Source: Paenibacillus naphthalenovorans
Lineage (GTDB): Bacteria > Bacillota > Bacilli > Paenibacillales > NBRC-103111
Reading direction: 5' to 3'
NCBI RefSeq assembly: GCF_900099895.1
Contig: NZ_FNDY01000024.1
Coordinates: forward strand, 1 to 64,000
Length of the DNA: 64,000 bases
Part shown: one piece after another, positions 24,915 through 32,264 of the stretch
How positions within the stretch are numbered: position 1 is the stretch's first letter
Layout: each line of letters opens with the position of its first letter
Notes under the pieces: generated by a model
Told to the model about the DNA's origin: nothing
Databases searched by the model: none
What the model saw: only the letters and a program-made list of their open reading frames with translations
Made by a program: the position numbers and the translations under genes

Positions 24915-25874
24915 CTACTCGTTCGTTCTCAGCAGCAGCGCCCCGTTCGCCTGCTGCCAGTAATACGGAGCCGGACTTCCCGCCGCAGCCTCCAGCCCGG
25001 CGGTTCCGACGGCAAAGCCGCGAAGCTCTTCGAGCAGCGTATCAGGCATCAGAAAACCGTTGAAAAAACCGGCCTCGAACTGCAGATCGGCCGTACCGTT
25101 TTCCTTGTTCAGCAGCTGACCGATCAGCATCACATGAAGGTCCGGCTTTTCATAGACGGCGTAAATATGGTCTGCGCGGAAGAAATACGCAAGCTCCGAC
25201 CGATCGTTCAGCCACTGCTCTTCCAGCTTATAGAGAGCGCCTGCGGCTGTGCCCGGGACTGCCCACTGCGGCAGCTGTTTTTCCGCAAGCTCCCGGTCCG
25301 AAGCCAGACTTTGCAATAACGGCTCCTCCACTTCCGACATCCAGTCAATGTCCAAATAATTGGCCAGTTGGTCTATGGCCGCATCGGAATTGTCGGCCAT
25401 AAACCGGGCCCGCGCCTGGAGCTGCCGCTCCATGCCCCTAAGCAGACGCTGATGGCCCTCCAGCGACTCCTTTGCGGTCTTCACCTGCATATACTCGGCA
25501 TAAAGCCGGTCCAGCTCCTGCATATACCGGTCCAGGCTTCGCGCCATCAACCATTGGCCACCTATAATATCGACCGGGTCCTGCGCCTGCAGCATGAGAC
25601 TCAGCCAGGCCTCCATGCCGAAATCGTCGTAAAACTGCAGCTGGGCGGCTGCGCTATTCCGCCTGGCGGAGAACACCTGCTCCTTTTGCCTGACCTGAGG
25701 CGTCATGGCTTCAATGTCGTTCTTCGTGCGCTGCATTTCCAGCTTCAGCTTGGCGATCGTCTCTTCGTCATGCACGGAAACAAGAAAATCGGCAAAAGCG
25801 CCGGTCAGGTGGGCGTACGCGCCGGTTGCCGCAAACAGGAAGAACAGTACAAGAACGACAACCGTCCTACGCAT
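24915..25874 (-). CDS. Exported coiled-coil protein, EnvC/PcsB-like, without hydrolase domain
   Basis: Product of 319 residues with a signal peptide ending AYA before histidine. Residues about 35-165 form a long helical coiled coil. Its central break, RRNSAAAQLQFYDDFGMEAWLSLMLQAQDPVDIIGG, has the same logic as the loop in EnvC/PcsB/RipC proteins that are regulated by FtsEX. The C-terminal 150 residues are a compact alpha/beta region (DRSELAYFFRADHIYAVYEKPDLHVMLIG) that I do not recognise; no LytM, CHAP or NlpC/P60 domain is present. It directly follows an FtsX-like gene with an eight-base overlap, the usual place for an FtsX partner. Confidence 0.6.
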   Translation of the reverse strand: MRRTVVVLVLFFLFAATGAYAHLTGAFADFLVSVHDEETIAKLKLEMQRTKNDIEAMTPQVRQKEQVFSARRNSAAAQLQFYDDFGMEAWLSLMLQAQDPVDIIGGQWLMARSLDRYMQELDRLYAEYMQVKTAKESLEGHQRLLRGMERQLQARARFMADNSDAAIDQLANYLDIDWMSEVEEPLLQSLASDRELAEKQLPQWAVPGTAAGALYKLEEQWLNDRSELAYFFRADHIYAVYEKPDLHVMLIGQLLNKENGTADLQFEAGFFNGFLMPDTLLEELRGFAVGTAGLEAAAGSPAPYYWQQANGALLLRTNE

Positions 25875-26742
25875 ACTTCATCAGCTTCCCGGTCGACACA
25901 TAGCTGGCGCACAGGCCGATCGCCGTGCCCGCCGCCACGATGCCGAGCATCATCGTATAAAAATCAGCCGGAGCCACATGGAATATCGTGTTATAGGGAT
26001 GCTCCAAAGACGCCATGGTATAGCGGTACAGCCCGTCCAGGACGGTCGCCGCCAGCAAACTTCCGGCCAAGCCGATCACCCCGCCTTCGAATACGAATTG
26101 CCCCCGCACATGGGCCGGCTTCGCCCCGAGCAGCAGCTTCACCCGAATCTCTTTTTGCCGCTGATACAAAGCGAGATTCACAGCCAAAAACACCGTCAAA
26201 AACGAGACGCCTGCAAAAAACAAAAGCAGCAGCAAGCCCCAGCGGTTGATCCGGTCGGAGGCGTGCAGCACCGTTTCCGCCAACTGCTGCGGATAAATGA
26301 CCTGAGCGATGCCGCGTATCGAGCGCAATTCTTCCGCAATGAGCGAAATGTGCCGCGTATCGGTCAGCTCCAGACGTACCGCATCCGGCAGGTCGCTTTC
26401 CTTGAAGCTCTCCAGCAGTTGCTCCCGGCCCTGGAAAAACACGTTCATCCGCTCGACCAACTGATCTTTGGTCTCGATGCGCACCGATTTGACGTAGCTT
26501 TTTTGCTCCAGCACGCGCGCAACCTCCGACGTCTCGAAAGCCGGGTCCACATACACCTTCATACTGAGCTGCGCGTCCAAATACTGCATCAGGTCATGGA
26601 CCCCGAGACGGAGCATAAACAAGGCGCCCGAAATCGTCATTGCGATAAAAATCATGGCGGCCGCCGCCGCAGCCGCTCCCGCATTGCGCCGAATGCCTTC
26701 CCGCGCATCGCGGACAATAAACTTAACCATTGCCAATCTCAT
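25867..26742 (-). CDS. FtsX-like membrane protein of a type VII ABC system
   Basis: Product of 291 residues with the four-helix FtsX plan: a cytoplasmic start, a first membrane helix (AAAMIFIAMTISGALFML, about 29-46), an extracytoplasmic domain of about 120 residues with an FtsX-like ferredoxin fold (SMKVYVDPAFETSEVARVLEQ), then three helices. The loop YQRQKEIRVKLLLGAKPAHVRGQFVFEGGVIG matches the FtsX/MacB conserved region. The ATG at 26742 follows AAGGG and overlaps the ATPase gene by 20 bases. It differs from cell-division ftsX in context, since it sits in a metal-responsive importer operon. Confidence 0.82.
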   Translation of the reverse strand: MRLAMVKFIVRDAREGIRRNAGAAAAAAAMIFIAMTISGALFMLRLGVHDLMQYLDAQLSMKVYVDPAFETSEVARVLEQKSYVKSVRIETKDQLVERMNVFFQGREQLLESFKESDLPDAVRLELTDTRHISLIAEELRSIRGIAQVIYPQQLAETVLHASDRINRWGLLLLLFFAGVSFLTVFLAVNLALYQRQKEIRVKLLLGAKPAHVRGQFVFEGGVIGLAGSLLAATVLDGLYRYTMASLEHPYNTIFHVAPADFYTMMLGIVAAGTAIGLCASYVSTGKLMKYA

Positions 26743-27379
26743 ATATTTTCCCTTGTTCCATGTGTAATGTCCGCGCGGGAACTGCTTCCACGAACCGGTC
26801 GGCATGCGTTACGACAAGCATCGTCATGCCGTATTCCCGCTGCAGTTCCCGGAGCAAATGAAACATCTCCGCCGCCGTTTCCTTATCCAGATTGCCCGTT
26901 GGCTCGTCCGCAAGCAAGATCGCCGGCCGGACCAGCAGCGCCCGGGCAATGGCCACCCGCTGCTGCTCCCCGCCGGACAACTGGGCGGGAAACAGCCGCT
27001 CCTTGCCGCTCAGCCCCGTCCGCTTCAGCAAGTGAAGCGCCTGGGCCCGGGTGTCTTTTTCGCTTCTTCCCAGCACCTCGCCGGCCAGTTCGACGTTCTC
27101 CAGCACCGTTTTACGCTCCAGCAGCTCGAACGACTGAAAAATCACGCCGATTTTGCGGCGCAGCTCGTATTTCGGCATGCTCCCGACCGGTTGGCCGTCA
27201 ATGGCAATGTCGCCGGTGAAATCGTCGATCTCCCGGTACAGCAGCTTGAGCAGCGTGCTTTTCCCCGAACCGGACCGGCCGCGCAGGAAAGCGAACTCCC
27301 CGGCATGAAGATGCAGATTCACGCCGTCCAATACGGTGCGTTCCCCATACCTTTTTGTCACATTCCGAATATGGATCAT
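26723..27379 (-). CDS. FtsE-like ABC ATPase
   Basis: ATPase of 218 residues beginning at [19 protein letters not shown]. Walker A is [10 protein letters not shown]-loop [20 protein letters not shown], signature LSGGEQQR, Walker [17 protein letters not shown] and H-loop VVTHADRF. This is the FtsE/LolD/MacB class, which powers mechanotransmission rather than import. The ATG is embedded in TAATG, overlapping the stop of the preceding gene by one base. A longer upstream frame exists but is out of character (Arg/Pro-rich shadow) and was rejected. Confidence 0.9.
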   Translation of the reverse strand: MIHIRNVTKRYGERTVLDGVNLHLHAGEFAFLRGRSGSGKSTLLKLLYREIDDFTGDIAIDGQPVGSMPKYELRRKIGVIFQSFELLERKTVLENVELAGEVLGRSEKDTRAQALHLLKRTGLSGKERLFPAQLSGGEQQRVAIARALLVRPAILLADEPTGNLDKETAAEMFHLLRELQREYGMTMLVVTHADRFVEAVPARTLHMEQGKIYEIGNG

Positions 27380-27984
27380 TACCAGGTTCCTTCGGCAAGC
27401 CAGGGCAGGAAGCCGTCCAAAAACCGCTCCGTCGCCGGCATGAAATACGAGCCAAAATGATAATCGGGGTCCAGCGTCGTTACGATCCATGTTCCGGCCG
27501 TACTGACCTTGTCGATATACAGGATCGCGCCGTTGTCCTCCAGGGCAATCAGGACGTCCGAGCCCTCCGGGGGCCAAAACACGCCGTGGTAATGCCAGGT
27601 AGAATCTTCCAGCGTGATCGCTTGAAACAGGCTGTGCCCGGGGTTGGCCTGAACGAGACCGCTCCGTGCATCCTTGTCCAGCCACCACCAGAAGTTGGTC
27701 GGCCTGAATTCCCAGTGATGTCCGGGGATCCACGGCCGCGACTGCGGACCGAACGCCACTACGGTCCCTCCCCGCTCCGCGACCGCCCGGATTTTGGCCG
27801 CCGATTTTTCCACCATGCCCTGATGAAGCTGAGACGGACAGAGCAAGACGTCGTACTTGTCCAAAGAAGCGGTCTCCAGATCGGGAAGGTAAATGAGCTC
27901 ATCGAAAAATCGGCGGTACTTCGGCTCGTTGAGCGTCCGGTGATGCTGCGAGCACCCCCCGTATAATGCGGCTATTTTTCTCAT
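27379..27984 (-). CDS. Class I amidotransferase-fold-like protein A
   Basis: Cytosolic protein of about 201 residues resembling the ThuA/GATase-like alpha/beta fold: MRKIAALYGGCSQHHRTLN, KYDVLLCPSQLHQGMVEK, GGTVVAFGPQSRPW and C-terminal GAILYIDKVSTAGTWIVTTLDPDYHFGSYF. No GxCxG nucleophile elbow is visible, so amidotransferase activity is unlikely. It is paralogous in layout to the upstream protein (27981-28610), and the two genes overlap by four bases (ATGA). They may form a heterodimer. Their link to the importer and FtsEX-like genes is conserved only within this operon as far as I can see. Confidence 0.5.
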   Translation of the reverse strand: MRKIAALYGGCSQHHRTLNEPKYRRFFDELIYLPDLETASLDKYDVLLCPSQLHQGMVEKSAAKIRAVAERGGTVVAFGPQSRPWIPGHHWEFRPTNFWWWLDKDARSGLVQANPGHSLFQAITLEDSTWHYHGVFWPPEGSDVLIALEDNGAILYIDKVSTAGTWIVTTLDPDYHFGSYFMPATERFLDGFLPWLAEGTW

Positions 27985-28610
27985 ATCGCCACACCTTTCT
28001 CCTGCAGCTGCCGGTGCTCGTCCCGGATCCACCGGAGCAGCTGCGGCCCGATGCGGCCCGACGTGTTGTCATTGCTGTGATAGCCAAGCAAATCGTTGCC
28101 GGAATGAACCAGTATCGTCCCCCGGGTGCTGTTACGGTCGATATACACGATCGGCTCTCCTCCCGGCAGCGTCAGCAGCACCTCCGCTCCTTCGGGAACC
28201 GGATGGTGCCCTCTGGCAAAAAAACCGGCTACCCCCTGCTTGTAGGTCATATCCTCCGGGAGCACGCCTTCGAATATCGGATGCGGCCGATGGATCGATA
28301 CGTGATAATCGCGGTGGCTGCGGATCGTTTTGGGCACGAAGTTCGAGCCCCCGGGAAGCCAGGGACGGAACAGGTGCCCGCTGAATACAAGCACTTTGCC
28401 GCTGTCCAGAAACCGCCGGATGCATTCTTTCTCCTTAGTCAGAAATTCCTGGTCGATGAGGCCGGGAATGACCATCCCGACATAAGGCTCCAGATCGGCA
28501 TCCGGCAGCTCATAGACATCCAAAAAAGCAAGATCGTTCTTATAGCACAAATCGTTCATTCGTGCATCCACAAAATGGCTGCCGGAATGCAGCATGAGTA
28601 TATCGTTCAT
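27981..28610 (-). CDS. Class I amidotransferase-fold-like protein B
   Basis: Product of 209 residues with the same plan as protein A: MNDILMLHSGSHFVDARMND, YVGMVIPGLIDQEFLTKEK, GKVLVFSGHLFRPWLPGG, and C-terminal PIVYIDRNSTRGTILVHSGNDLLGYHSNDN. The SGHLFRPW and GPQSRPW segments of the two paralogues align. A cysteine nucleophile motif is missing. It is the first gene after the transporter ATPase, 54 bases downstream, with AAGGGG before the ATG. I know of no assigned function for this type. Confidence 0.5.
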   Translation of the reverse strand: MNDILMLHSGSHFVDARMNDLCYKNDLAFLDVYELPDADLEPYVGMVIPGLIDQEFLTKEKECIRRFLDSGKVLVFSGHLFRPWLPGGSNFVPKTIRSHRDYHVSIHRPHPIFEGVLPEDMTYKQGVAGFFARGHHPVPEGAEVLLTLPGGEPIVYIDRNSTRGTILVHSGNDLLGYHSNDNTSGRIGPQLLRWIRDEHRQLQEKGVAI

Positions 28611-28664
28611 GTTATCCGCAATGGATCCCCTTTCTACTGTTATCCATATACCGGGCCGGGCATG

Positions 28665-29492
28665 TCAAACGCCGGTCAGCTCCAGCAGCGCCCCGATCAG
28701 GCGCTTCGTAAACGGATGCTGCGGGTCGTCGATGACCGCATCGGTGCTTCCGCTTTCGACGATGACGCCCTGCTCCAGCACAAGCATCCGGTCGCAGAAG
28801 TGCCGCGTCAGCGCGATATCGTGGGTGATAAACAAATACGACAGCCCATGGCGCTGGCGCAAACGCTTCATGACGTCCAGCAAATCGAGACGCAGGGACG
28901 GATCGAGCATCGAGGTCGGCTCATCGGCCACGATCAGCCGGGGGCGGACGATGAACGCCCGCGCCAGGCCGACCCGCTGCCGCTCCCCGCCGGACAATTC
29001 ATGCGGGTACCGGTCCATGTACCGGTCCGGCGATAACGATACCTCCGCCAGCGCTTCCCGCACCAGCTCTCTTCGGGCGCGCTTGTCGCCGGAGTATAGT
29101 CTCTGAATGACGAGCGGCTCGCATACCAGCTGCTCGATCGTCATACGCGGAGACAACGATTCATAGGGGTCCTGAAAGATCATTTGAATGGGCCGCAGCG
29201 CCTGTCTTCTGGCTTTCCCCTTCAAAGCCAGGATGTCCTGCCCCATTACCTTTATCGTGCCGCTGTCCGGCTGCTCCAGACCTGCGATCATCCGGCCGAT
29301 GGTGCTTTTACCCGCACCGCTGGCGCCGACCAGGCCGACCGTTTCGCCTTCCGCAATGGAAAAGCTGACGCCCTTGACGACCGCCTCCTGCCGAAAGGCG
29401 GCGCCCGGAGCCGTATAGGCTTTGTGCAAATCGCTTACGTGCAGCAGGTCGTCTCTGCGCACCTCCGCGCTGCCAGTGTCTTGTATCGTCAT
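28665..29492 (-). CDS. Oligopeptide/nickel-type ABC ATPase (DppF-like)
   Basis: ATPase of 275 residues of the OppF/DppF/NikE class: Walker A GASGAGKST, Q-loop IFQDPYESLSPRMTIEQLV, signature LSGGERQR, Walker B LIVADEPTSMLDPSLR and H-loop FITHDIALTRHF. It pairs with the ATPase half of the fusion protein upstream to form the heterodimeric engine of the importer. The C-terminal cysteine cluster common in classical OppF/DppF proteins is absent. Confidence 0.9.
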   Translation of the reverse strand: MTIQDTGSAEVRRDDLLHVSDLHKAYTAPGAAFRQEAVVKGVSFSIAEGETVGLVGASGAGKSTIGRMIAGLEQPDSGTIKVMGQDILALKGKARRQALRPIQMIFQDPYESLSPRMTIEQLVCEPLVIQRLYSGDKRARRELVREALAEVSLSPDRYMDRYPHELSGGERQRVGLARAFIVRPRLIVADEPTSMLDPSLRLDLLDVMKRLRQRHGLSYLFITHDIALTRHFCDRMLVLEQGVIVESGSTDAVIDDPQHPFTKRLIGALLELTGV

Positions 29493-29506
29493 CGCTTCAG
29501 CCTCCG

Positions 29507-31222
29507 TTAAGAAGAAGATGGCACGACTTGTGGAACACTCCGCTTCGTGCGCAACCGGGGGATGGCGTCGATGAGACGCCTCGTGTACGGGTGGGACGGC
29601 GCAGCCGCAATGGCGTCTGCCGGCCCCTGATCCACGATGTGCCCCTGCTTCATGATCAGAATGCGGTCCGCCAGCTTCAGCACAACGGGCAAATCATGTG
29701 AAATGATGAGCATGGACAAGCCCAGCCGCTGCTGCAAATCGGCGAGCAGCCTGATGATGTCGACCTGTACCTTGACATCCAGCCCCGTGGTAGGCTCGTC
29801 GGCGATAATCAGCTCGGGCTCGTTCATCAGCGCCATCGCAATGACGACCCGTTGGCGCATCCCCCCGCTGAGCTCGTGCGGATAAGCTCTTCCCCAGGCA
29901 GGCGTCAGTCCGACCTGCTCCAGCACCTGATCCACCCGTTCGTGCAGCCTCTGCTTATCCATCGCATGATGAGCGGTGACCGCCTCGGCCAGCTGGCTCC
30001 GGACGTTCATGACCGGATTCAGGGCGTTCATCGCCGCCTGCGGAATGAGCGCAATGCGCTTTCCCCGAAGCGTACGCATTTCCCCTGGCGACAAAGAGGT
30101 CAAGTCGATGCCGTCAAAACGGATCGAGCCGTTCCGCAGCGCAGGCTCCTGCAGCAATTGCATGATGGAAGACGCCACCGTCGTCTTCCCGCTGCCCGAC
30201 TCGCCGACAAGCCCCACCACTTCACCCCGGTTTATGGCAAAGCTCACCGTGTCGATCGCATGGACTACGCCTTTTTCTTGCGGGTAGGAGACCGACAGCC
30301 GGTCCACCTCCAGCAGCGAAGCTGCGGCATGTGTCCGGGTGCCGGCTGGCGCCGGAGACTTTGGTCCGTCCCCCAAGCCGGAAAACACTCCCCGCCGAAG
30401 CGAACGCAAGCGGGGGCTGTTCTTCTCCTCCATCACATAACCGATAAAGGAGAATGCAAGCACCGTAACGACGATGCACAGTCCGGGAGGAAGCACCCAC
30501 CATATCCAGGCATCGGTCAAAAACGCGCTTCTCGCATTGGCGTAGAACAGGATGCTGCCCCAGCTTTTCGACAGCGGATCGCCAAGCCCCAGAAAGCTTA
30601 AGGAAGATTCCAGCAGAATCGAAGTATTGACTGCCCTGACGAATTGGGGAATGAGCAGCGGAACGATCCCGGGAAAAATGTGCCTGCGCAGCACATAAGC
30701 ATGTCCGGCGCCCATGGTTTTGGTAGCCAGCACCGGCCCTCTGCCTCGCAGCGACAGCACCTGCGCACGAATTTCACGGGCCTTGCCCGCCCACATGACG
30801 AGCGTGATGACCAAAATTTGTGTGATTACGCTCGGTCCCATATACACGCCGATCACGATCATCAGCGGCAAATACGGAAGCGTCAGGCTGACGTCCACCG
30901 TTCTCATCAGCAGCGCATCCGGCCAGCCGGAACCGTATCCGGCGATAAGTCCGGCGATCGCGCCGATCAGCACGGCCAGCAGCGCCGATACGATGCCTAC
31001 CGTGAGCGAGACCCGCGCGCCCTCCGCAAGCTCCGCCATAATATCCTGGCCCATGTCGTTGGTGCCGAGCAGATGCTGCCGGCTGGGCGGCTGGAGCGGC
31101 GAACCGCTTTGCTCGTCCGCGCTGTAAGGCGTAAGTAGAGGCCCAAAAACAGCAAGCGCGACAATAAGTGCCAACAGGATGAAGCCTGCCACGCCGATCT
31201 TTCCTGATAATGTTCTGTTCAT
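29507..31222 (-). CDS. Fused peptide/nickel-type ABC permease and ATPase (DppC-DppD fusion)
   Basis: One 571-residue polypeptide. Residues about 1-270 are a DppC-like permease (LLGTNDMGQDIMAELAEGARVSL, coupling region TMGAGHAYVLRRHIFPGIVPLL, six helices). A charged, proline-containing linker (about 275-305) leads to a DppD-like ATPase (Walker A GESGSGKTT, signature LSGGMRQR, Walker B LIIADEPTTGLD, H-loop IISHDLPV). Both halves keep their motifs. The reading frame is continuous, so the fusion is genuine in this sequence. It overlaps the DppB-like gene by four bases. Such fusions fix the stoichiometry and are uncommon in this family. Confidence 0.9.
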   Translation of the reverse strand: MNRTLSGKIGVAGFILLALIVALAVFGPLLTPYSADEQSGSPLQPPSRQHLLGTNDMGQDIMAELAEGARVSLTVGIVSALLAVLIGAIAGLIAGYGSGWPDALLMRTVDVSLTLPYLPLMIVIGVYMGPSVITQILVITLVMWAGKAREIRAQVLSLRGRGPVLATKTMGAGHAYVLRRHIFPGIVPLLIPQFVRAVNTSILLESSLSFLGLGDPLSKSWGSILFYANARSAFLTDAWIWWVLPPGLCIVVTVLAFSFIGYVMEEKNSPRLRSLRRGVFSGLGDGPKSPAPAGTRTHAAASLLEVDRLSVSYPQEKGVVHAIDTVSFAINRGEVVGLVGESGSGKTTVASSIMQLLQEPALRNGSIRFDGIDLTSLSPGEMRTLRGKRIALIPQAAMNALNPVMNVRSQLAEAVTAHHAMDKQRLHERVDQVLEQVGLTPAWGRAYPHELSGGMRQRVVIAMALMNEPELIIADEPTTGLDVKVQVDIIRLLADLQQRLGLSMLIISHDLPVVLKLADRILIMKQGHIVDQGPADAIAAAPSHPYTRRLIDAIPRLRTKRSVPQVVPSSS

Positions 31223-32262
31223 GCCGTTCCCTCCCCAGGCTTGAAGTAACGGGCTCTGGGATCGATGAACGGGTACGTCAAATCGGCGAGCAAATTAGCT
31301 GCAATGACACCGACGGTGATCAGCAGGAACACTCCCTGCATCATCGGAAAATCCCGGGCGATCACACTTTCGTACAGCAGACGTCCGATCCCCGGATAGG
31401 AGAAAACCGTCTCCACCACCACCGCGCCGCTAACCAAGGTGCCCAGACCCAGCGTCACATGCGTATAGACCGGCAGCAGCGCGTTGCGCAGCGCATGCCG
31501 GTAAATCAGGTTTCGCCGGCCGACCCCTTTGGCTTCCGCCATAAACATATAATCCTGCCCCAGCGTATCGAGCATGGAGGAGCGGGTCAGCAGGAAGTTG
31601 GCGCCTACCGTTGCCAGCGTAATCGTAGTTACAGGTAAAATAAGACGCCGGATGACTTCAATGACATAATCGGCGCCGCCGTTATGGACCAGCGGTACGG
31701 CCCCGTATGAGGGCAGCCAGCCGAGATTCACCGCAAATACGGCGATCAGCAGCATGCCGAGCCAGAAGCCAGGCAGCGATTCAAGAGCAAGCATCGACGT
31801 CAGCAGCGCGACATCCCGCCGTTTGCCGCGGTTCCAGGCCGCATACGCTCCGCAAGCCATGCCGATCAGCGCGCTGAGTACAAACGCCGGCAAAACCAGA
31901 AGAAGAGTCCACGGCAATCGTTCCATCAAAACGTCCTTCACCGGCTTGCCGAATTTCGTGGAGCTGCCCAGCTCCAGGCTTACCGCCCCGACCATAAAAT
32001 CGGTATACTGCTCCCAAAGCGTCCGGTCCAGTCCAAGCTCTTGATTCATCCGCTGCCGCTGGTCGGCCGTCAATGTGTTGACTTCCTGCCCCATGAAATA
32101 AATGAGCGGGTCTCCCGGCGCCAGACGGGGCAGCGCAAAATTGATGGTTAACGCAATAAACAAAACCAGTATATACTGTACGTATTTCCGTCCGAACCGG
32201 CGGGAGTGGGATGTCCCGATTGCTCTCCCTGAGGAGGTATCGTTTCCCATAAGACCACTCAT
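31219..32262 (-). CDS. Peptide/nickel-type ABC permease (DppB-like)
   Basis: Permease of 347 residues with six helices and the DppB family phrases LPRLAPGDPLIYFMG, LGLDRTLWEQYTDFM, TRSSMLDTLGQDYMFMAEAKGVGRRNLIYRHALRNALLPV and VVVETVFSYPGIGRLLYESVIARDFPMMQG. It starts just after the binding-protein stop and overlaps the fusion gene, so transporter subunits are produced together. The substrate class of such permeases includes peptides, nickel-histidine complexes and opine metallophores. Confidence 0.92.
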   Translation of the reverse strand: MSGLMGNDTSSGRAIGTSHSRRFGRKYVQYILVLFIALTINFALPRLAPGDPLIYFMGQEVNTLTADQRQRMNQELGLDRTLWEQYTDFMVGAVSLELGSSTKFGKPVKDVLMERLPWTLLLVLPAFVLSALIGMACGAYAAWNRGKRRDVALLTSMLALESLPGFWLGMLLIAVFAVNLGWLPSYGAVPLVHNGGADYVIEVIRRLILPVTTITLATVGANFLLTRSSMLDTLGQDYMFMAEAKGVGRRNLIYRHALRNALLPVYTHVTLGLGTLVSGAVVVETVFSYPGIGRLLYESVIARDFPMMQGVFLLITVGVIAANLLADLTYPFIDPRARYFKPGEGTA

Positions 32263-32264
32263 CC

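Noticed and set aside
25705-27219. Open frame of 504 codons on the plus strand
   Set aside because: It lies antisense to the overlapping coiled-coil, FtsX-like and FtsE-like genes, has Arg/Pro/His-rich low-information sequence and no ribosome site. It is a GC-skew shadow.
27380-27733. N-terminal extension of the FtsE-like protein
   Set aside because: The extra 118 residues are Arg/Pro/Gly-rich and overlap the amidotransferase-like gene. The family start [12 protein letters not shown] is coupled by TAATG to the preceding stop.
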